64,000 bases of DNA, taken from NCBI GenBank assembly GCA_963920635.1, contig OY987305.1, positions 26,312,876-26,376,875 on the forward strand, written 5' to 3'. Position 1 is the stretch's first letter. Each line of letters begins with the position of its first letter. Shown in pieces: positions 59,775-64,000 of the stretch. The notes under the pieces are model-generated. The model worked only from the letters and a program-made list of their open reading frames with translations, had not been told where the DNA came from and searched no databases. Origin of the DNA: Pseudeuparius sepicola. Taxonomy: Eukaryota > Arthropoda > Insecta > Coleoptera > Anthribidae. The position numbers and the translations under genes are program-made.

Positions 59775-60079
59775 GTAATGCACTGTAACTCGTATCTATT
59801 AAAGATACAAAAAAATACGAGGAAAAGTTGTTCATACTTTAATTCCCTACAACTTTTATTAGGGTCATTTTGCTATAAAAATGTTTAGGAAACCACCCAT
59901 ATTGTTTAGGAAACCACCTATATTGTTTAGGAAACCACCCTATAGCTCAATTCGTACCAGGAGTTCAAGAGTGATCTTTTGGTTGAACACTCAGGAGGCA
60001 ATCTCCAAGCAACCCTGAAAAAATAATCCTGTTGGGATTTTTTGCGACCCCTATAAGCCGAGCACATCTTTATTGGACT

Positions 60080-60503
60080 ATGCAAATGATAAATTTTAGA
60101 ATTGAAAATAACGGGTTTGCAGCCAAAAAATATTTAATATACTTCTTTCAAATAATCAAGCTTTCGTTCAATGTTTTGAACTTCTTCGGTGCTAAAAATG
60201 TGTATTCAATGTAAAAAACTTCAAATAATAATAATAATAAAATACATTTGTATTTTGCATTTTATAAACCTAGAACTTAATACTTCAATCTAATAGTGTC
60301 TTTTAACAATTTTATTTGAATCTTTTACATTTAATACATATTTTTTAGCCTTGAAGAAGTTCAAAACATTGAACGAAAGCTGATTTATTTGAAAGAAGTG
60401 TAGTAAATATTTGTTGGCTGTTATTGTCTTTTCTACAATTACTCAACACAACCGTATTACAAGACATTAATAAATAATAAAGAAAGCTTTTTTTTAGTAC
60501 CTG
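60080..60503. other. AT-rich spacer in the LTR element
   Basis: TTGAAC(A)TTCTTC near 60177 and its complement GAAGAAGTTCAAAACATTGAACGAAAG near 60353 form an inverted pair with CTTTCGTTCAATGTTTTGAAC at 60161. An (AAT)n run lies at about 60227-60240. No gene. Confidence 0.5.
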
Positions 60504-60643
60504 TAATTATAAATAATAAAGGATATTTTAGTGGCATATCAGGTAAGTGCCTACAGTAGGAGTGCTGGGTTCGAGTCCGGGCTGGAGTGCATTTTCAATT
60601 GATATCTTTTACCTGGTATTCCACTAAAACATTATTTATTATT
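60504..60643 (+). repeat. hairpin carrying pol III promoter-like boxes
   Basis: TAGTGGCATATCAGG (A-box-like, about 60530) and GGTTCGAGTCC (B-box consensus, 60569-60579) are spaced as in a tRNA gene, with GGTTCGAGTCCGGGC resembling a T-arm. The whole is enclosed by about 35 bp inverted repeats (AATAATAAAGGATATTTTAGTGG against CCACTAAAACATTATTTATT). Probably a SINE-like or tRNA-derived insertion just downstream of the env-like relic. Confidence 0.5.
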
Positions 60644-60684
60644 TTTGGTGCGGGGGCACCGGTCGCACTGCCCTTGTTATGGTA

Positions 60685-61480
60685 CTACTGGGTGACTGTT
60701 TTCCAAAGTGCATACAGGAAAAACGCCGTAAAACAGGTACAAGTTAGTCCGAAATTTATATCGTGTGTTGTGTCTGCTTTTTCTTTGCAGGCTCTTGCCG
60801 CCTGTGCAAAGATGGGAAATGCTGGTGCTTGTCTATGGAATAGAAAGTACAGGACTGCTATTGACAGAAGAATGTTCCATGTCACCATAATGGAGTGGTT
60901 ATGGTTTGTCCAACTGAGGGAATCGGGTAATGTATTGAATATATTTTTATTGTTTTTAATTTGGTCCATTATGTTCTCTTGAGTCTCTTTGAAGTTAAAT
61001 TTAGGTGGGGTACGGAAGTTGTCCACTTTCTATTAAGGCAATCATCTAGATTTTTTAATCTTTGTGGTAAATTCTGTACTGATGGGTGTAAAATAAATGT
61101 TTTTAGGGTTGTCCATGCTGCGGGTATTACGTGTACTATATCATACTTCCTTGTTTCTGCCGTGGTGCATGGGAATCTTTTATGTATTAAAATTTCATTT
61201 TCTTTTTTTTAGGATACAATTACAAGGTATGGTTAGCTTAATAGCTCCTGTGGCCTGGAATGATGTCGGTAAAGCAAATGTCTTTTTGTCACATTGTATT
61301 GTGGTGTTGGCCTCCGGATGTGAAATCCTATACACTTCTTCATCTATTTCTGCTGTGGTTGTGGACGTGGATTGGTAACAACGAAGTGGACAATGTGTTG
61401 CCAATTCATCTTCTGAGGAACCATGGAGTAACTTGCTTTCTTCTAACTTGTGAACTGCCTCTTTTTTCCGTTTATTTTAT
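60685..61480 (-). pseudogene. envelope-like (insect errantivirus type) C-terminal remnant
   Basis: In minus orientation, an ORF ending at 61195 has CPLRCYQ, ISHPEANTTIQC and TIPCNC, the Cys-spaced pattern expected before the membrane anchor of gypsy-like Env/baculovirus F-related proteins. After a stop, further frames continue. The frame ending at 60685 contains a hydrophobic segment (IMVTWNILLSIAVLYFLF) as a likely membrane anchor, then a Cys-containing tail. Stops and frame changes near 61,195 and 61,030 show that it is inactive. The plus-strand frames over the same bases are shadows. The N-terminal part and fusion peptide are not recognised. Confidence 0.55.
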
Positions 61481-61559
61481 TAACTGGTTTATTTTATATT
61501 CTAGTTCATCAGTGGAACATGGCTGTCTTTTAAGTGATGCTGGCTGGTCCTGAACCCAC

Positions 61560-61961
61560 CGAGATGTGTACGTTCGGTATGGTAGCCTGGTACCTTATCT
61601 CTGGTAATGGTTTCCAGGAGGCTCCAGCTGATACTTCGACATGTTGAGCCCTGGAGAGTAGCGTCCCCCACATCACGTATCTGGCAAATTATGTAGGTAA
61701 TATGTTTGTATTTTTTGTATTCTTCCTGTGACTCCTTATCTAGTTTTATTCTTATTTCCTACTTTTCCCTCTTATTATTCTATTATGAAAATTCTACTTA
61801 TTTATTGCTATCCCATTTATTCTTAATATTCCCTTATCTACTTAATTGTCTTCTTCTTGGCTCATTTGGTCAATATCCTCAATATTTTCTGTTCCTGTCG
61901 GCTTATCTTAATCCTTAACCCGTAACCTAGATAGCTTGTTATTTCAACTTCTCTGTGTTTA
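61560..61961. other. non-coding part of the LTR element
   Basis: Pyrimidine-rich on the plus strand, purine-rich on the element's coding strand. No protein motifs. Confidence 0.4.
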
Positions 61962-62327
61962 TTATTTAATACTTTTATATGTCAACTGACCCACTTTGGA
62001 TTGTCCTTGACTTTGGTGTGGCCGGCTCTTTTTCTTCTCCATGTACCCTATGTTTCGGCTTTTTTCTGTTGCTTTTTGCTCTTTGGGCACGTTTTCGCTA
62101 CTCTCTGCGTAGCTTTGATTCACTCTTCTAATTGCTATTACCTGTTCTGGGCCCCCTTTGCCTACCTGTACCATTGTAGCAATGAAAACCTGGTCGTCTC
62201 CTGTCTCTGACCTTGTCGGTGACCTCTCTAGAGTTCTGGGCGGGTTAAATGGGGACTCTCCTCCAATTTCGGTACTACGGTGCTTAGGTTTGAACGTAGT
62301 GGACCTTAGTTCGTAGGGACGGGACAT
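61962..62327 (-). CDS. short ORF in gag position of the LTR element
   Basis: 121 codons beginning MSRPYELRSTTFKPK, hydrophilic, basic at the end (EKKKSRPHQSQGQSK). It lies downstream of a leader with a donor-like GTTAGT (about 62,473 in minus orientation). It shows no capsid domain or zinc knuckle, so it is either a truncated gag N-terminus or an unrelated short protein. It has no stops within it. Confidence 0.4.
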   Translation of the reverse strand: MSRPYELRSTTFKPKHRSTEIGGESPFNPPRTLERSPTRSETGDDQVFIATMVQVGKGGPEQVIAIRRVNQSYAESSENVPKEQKATEKSRNIGYMEKKKSRPHQSQGQSKVGQLTYKSIK

Positions 62328-62559
62328 ATGGATTCCCCCCTACCTTCTTGTCCTATCTTTTTCCTGTACCTTTCTTACCGGTACTTCTTCTAACTCCTGG
62401 TGCTCCTTTGGCACTCGCCGCGTAGGTTTTCCCTGAACCTCGCCGATTTCCACTCACTAAGGGCACTGTTTACTAACCTGTACTTTCTCTTTTTTTTCCA
62501 GCCTCTTCCTTGGCCTGACCTGGATTGTCCTCGTCCTCGGCGATGCTTCCACAACTTCC

Positions 62560-62581
62560 CAGGATCGGCGCCTCCACCACG
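62560..62581 (-). promoter_or_regulatory. possible primer-binding site
   Basis: Directly inside the 5' LTR, after a 2 bp spacer, the minus strand reads TGGTGGAGGCGCCGATCC. A TGG start is what a tRNA CCA end would pair with. I cannot name the tRNA. Confidence 0.4.
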
Positions 62582-63114
62582 TGTCACACTAAGTCACGTG
62601 GGAGACGCGTCGTCCGGATTGGAGACTGCGGCGGGACCGCGACTGACTGGCACGTGGGGAACCTAAGAGCAGAGATTTCCAGGCTCACGATTTGCAGAGA
62701 CCGATCTCCAACAACCCGGTGATCACCAACGCTCCAGCATGACCCCCGAAGGAATCTGCCGTCAAGCCCCCTCGCAGTCGGGCCAGAACACAAGTTTGCT
62801 GATAAGCTGCACCTTGTGCCTGAGCCGACCCCTCGGGGGTGGTTGGCCATCTAGTGGCTGCTGAAAAGCGGGATCCACTGATACCCAGCTTGGAAACTGA
62901 GCTGTACTTATACCCGCAGATTCTGCCGAGTCGGCGGGTGGACTTTGATCTATTTATTATTTAACTTATTAATTCATCCTCGTATTTACTTTATTGACTG
63001 TCCCTCGTACTCATACTCGTTAAATTTGTTATTGTTATATTTACTTTTGTTTTGTTTAGTAGAATTTGGTTTGAATAATTCGGTCACTGGTCCACAGATG
63101 TCATTTTGGTGACA
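62582..63114 (-). repeat. 5' LTR, 533 bp
   Basis: Begins TGTCACACTAAGT and ends TGGTGACA. It is shorter than its partner by about 173 bp near the TGTCAC end. The rest aligns closely, including CAACAACCCGGTGATCACC and CCGACCCCTCGGGGGTGG. Confidence 0.85.
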
Positions 63115-63793
63115 CTATTAAGGAGCAATACCGTGAATTCACAATTTGCCAAGCGCTCCTGGCCATCAGCGGTCCTTTTCTAAAAATACGTGCATGCATC
63201 TGCCTCGACATCGATTCGAACCAAGATCGATCGAAGGCAAAAAAACATGCAGTCCAAATAGTTCGGTGATGCTACGAACATCACCATTGCGGCCATGTTC
63301 TATAGACTTAGATCTATCGATTTTGGTTACAATAATTGGAAATTAGTGAACACACAACTCAAAATCATATTATCATGTATTCTTACAAAGGCTGAAGTAA
63401 ATTTTTGTTTGTGTAGTTGTAAGGCTGAAGGTAATGTTCTGGATCTGTTGTTCTGGGGTCGCGCTGGCGTCGCTCGTACCGGCGCTGACTTTTTAGGCTG
63501 CATGTTTTTCGTCCTTTGATCGACCTTGGTTCGAACCGATGTCGAAGCAGGCGCATGGACATGTCTTTAAAGAAAAACACCACTATGGCCAAGAGCGCTG
63601 GACAAATGTGAGTTCACGGTATTGCTCCTAAATAGTTTTATCCGTGTGATTTACTAATTGTCATACACTCACTGGGATTACTACGGTTTTCTAGGGTTTC
63701 CGTAGTACTTACTAAATAATAGTAATTGCCCCCCTCCCCCGCACAAACATGTGGTTGCTTCTGGGTTAGTCCTAGTTTGGAGTATTGTGAGGG
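63115..63793. repeat. right part of the split foldback element
   Basis: Contains the rest of the left arm (63115-63310) and the whole right arm (about 63465-63793). They pair around CGATTCGAACCAAGATCGA / TCGACCTTGGTTCGAACC, with a loop near 63,310-63,460. Confidence 0.75.
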
Positions 63794-63799
63794 TGAGAA

Positions 63800-63925
63800 T
63801 TATTATTATCATTATTATCTTGGTAGAATTCAAGGAAAGCCTATTTGCCACAAACCAATTCTGCAGTTTACCGAGGGCATTCATTATATCGCCTATATCA
63901 CCAGCCCGTGGTTGGACCAAAAACT
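63800..63925 (-). pseudogene. LINE reverse transcriptase fragment
   Basis: The minus frame contains LGKLQNWFVANRLSLNSTK, the conserved segment after the active site of jockey/CR1-like reverse transcriptases. It runs into the (TTA)n and foldback at 63,830 and 63,793. Only about 35 residues are recognisable. Confidence 0.6.
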
Positions 63926-64000
63926 ACTCCCTTGCGTCCCATTAAGGAAAAAATGATAACTCCATTGTTCTTGGTTTGATCGTTTTTTTTGCAAGGATGT
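63926..64000. other. non-coding edge of the window
   Basis: Part of a repeat family also seen at 53.1-53.25 kb (ACTACTCCC, GATAACTCC motifs). Confidence 0.4.

Larger units (their letters stand above)
57404..60079. mobile_element. FB-like foldback with internal tandem repeats
   Basis: Outer arms (57404-57655 and about 59775-60079) are inverted: AGTCCAATAAAGATG pairs with CATCTTTATTGGACT, and the CTCAGGAGGCA and ACTTTTATTAGGGTCATTTT blocks also pair. Each arm contains tandem subrepeats: about 150 bp units beginning AGGGTGGT at 57531 and 57687 on the left, and three 21 bp units of GTTTAGGAAACCACC at 59880-59943 on the right. This resembles the arm architecture of Drosophila FB elements. The middle includes a second palindrome and a hAT fragment. 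Confidence 0.6.
54800..63114 (-). mobile_element. 8.3 kb LTR retroelement with env-like remnant
   Basis: Direct LTRs (54800-55505 and 62582-63114) begin TGTCAC and end GTGACA. The 4 bp CTAT is present directly outside both ends. A purine-rich tract in minus orientation (GAGAGGGGGGG) abuts the left LTR, so transcription runs right to left and the left LTR is the 3' LTR. From the 5' side the interior holds a leader, a short gag-position ORF, and an envelope-like pseudogene; pol motifs are not visible. The left 5 kb of the interior contains nested elements. An env gene suggests an insect errantivirus/gypsy-like origin, but this is an old defective copy. Confidence 0.85.
54587..63793. mobile_element. 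foldback element, split by an LTR retroelement
   Basis: The outer inverted repeats start CCTTACAATACTCTAAACTAG (left) and its close complement (right end at 63793). They include GCAACCACATG, GGGGGAGGGGG and GTAAATCACAC blocks. The left arm is cut at 54,799 and resumes at 63,115, where the arm sequence GGAGCAATACCGTGAA is inverted at about 63,612-63,632. Removing the LTR element and one target copy leaves about 890 bp. TAA-type microsatellite flanks both outer ends. An LTR insertion into a pre-existing foldback arm explains the 9.2 kb span. Confidence 0.8.

Noticed and set aside
60587..61553. Plus-strand frames 60587-60982, 60961-61212, 61097-61378 and 61260-61553 as genes
   Set aside because: They overlap the minus-strand env-like remnant and show no family features of their own.
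54587..63793. A 9.2 kb Polinton/Maverick-type element
   Set aside because: The outer inverted repeats are explained by a small foldback split by an LTR element with its own CTAT duplication. No polymerase, packaging ATPase or capsid signature was seen.
1..64000. CRISPR arrays, bacterial operons, phage or symbiont DNA
   Set aside because: No regularly spaced short repeats and no dense long frames. Introns, eukaryotic transposons and a cytosolic ribosomal protein exon point to an insect nuclear genome.

Overview
The window looks like nuclear DNA from an insect. It is strongly AT-rich and gene-poor, and it is packed with broken transposable elements whose protein fragments carry introns or stop codons. 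TA-flanked CAGGGTG-type hairpin elements recur throughout. The one recognisable host coding segment is the last exon of cytosolic ribosomal protein L17, in an insect-like form. I cannot fix the insect order from the sequence. No bacterial-style gene organisation, CRISPR array or operon is present.

Layout. 1-13.9 kb: non-coding DNA with foldback elements and MITEs at 2.4-3.6, 5.35-5.96, 6.07-6.60 and 7.03-8.30 kb, a hammerhead-like motif at 1.64 kb, and an uninterrupted Ty3/gypsy integrase ORF at 10.8-11.7 kb between short direct repeats. 13.9-25.1 kb: an unidentified proline-rich open segment (14.55-14.95), a pogo/Tigger-type transposase pseudogene (15.4-16.9), a second HTH-psq exon (about 20.1), a broken gypsy pol (20.7-23.0), a hAT-type MITE with target duplication (23.2-23.6) and a THAP-domain pseudo-exon pair (23.8-24.3). 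25.1-28.2 kb: remains of one LINE on the minus strand (ORF1, endonuclease and RT pieces) split by a 1.29 kb foldback element. 31.2-34.5 kb: a foldback, a near-perfect 131 bp hairpin, and a P-superfamily element with 30 bp perfect terminal repeats and an exact 8 bp target duplication, itself interrupted by a foldback element.

34.5-53.0 kb: the RpL17 terminal exon, a LINE 3' end and several foldbacks, all present twice. The interval 33,470-42,419 recurs at 44,097-53,040 with only about six one-base length differences that I could find, and a 200 bp run of N separates the copies. The second contig begins with an error-rich inverted copy of the P-element region. I interpret this as an unmerged contig overlap plus a fold-back chimera, so the apparent second RpL17 exon is probably not real.

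53.0-64.0 kb: a hAT-like element carrying a tRNA-like stretch, then a foldback element (54.59-63.79) whose left arm received an 8.3 kb LTR retroelement (LTRs at 54,800-55,505 and 62,582-63,114, 4 bp CTAT duplication). That element reads on the minus strand. It has a purine-rich tract, a leader, a short gag-position ORF and an envelope-like pseudogene; I see no pol. Its interior is filled with later insertions (an FB-like element, a hAT transposase fragment, a hairpin with tRNA-like promoter boxes).

There is no multi-gene pathway here. What the sequence shows is nesting: LINE and P elements hit by foldbacks, a foldback hit by an LTR element, and that LTR element hit by foldbacks and hAT. I did not find a convincing new biological system.
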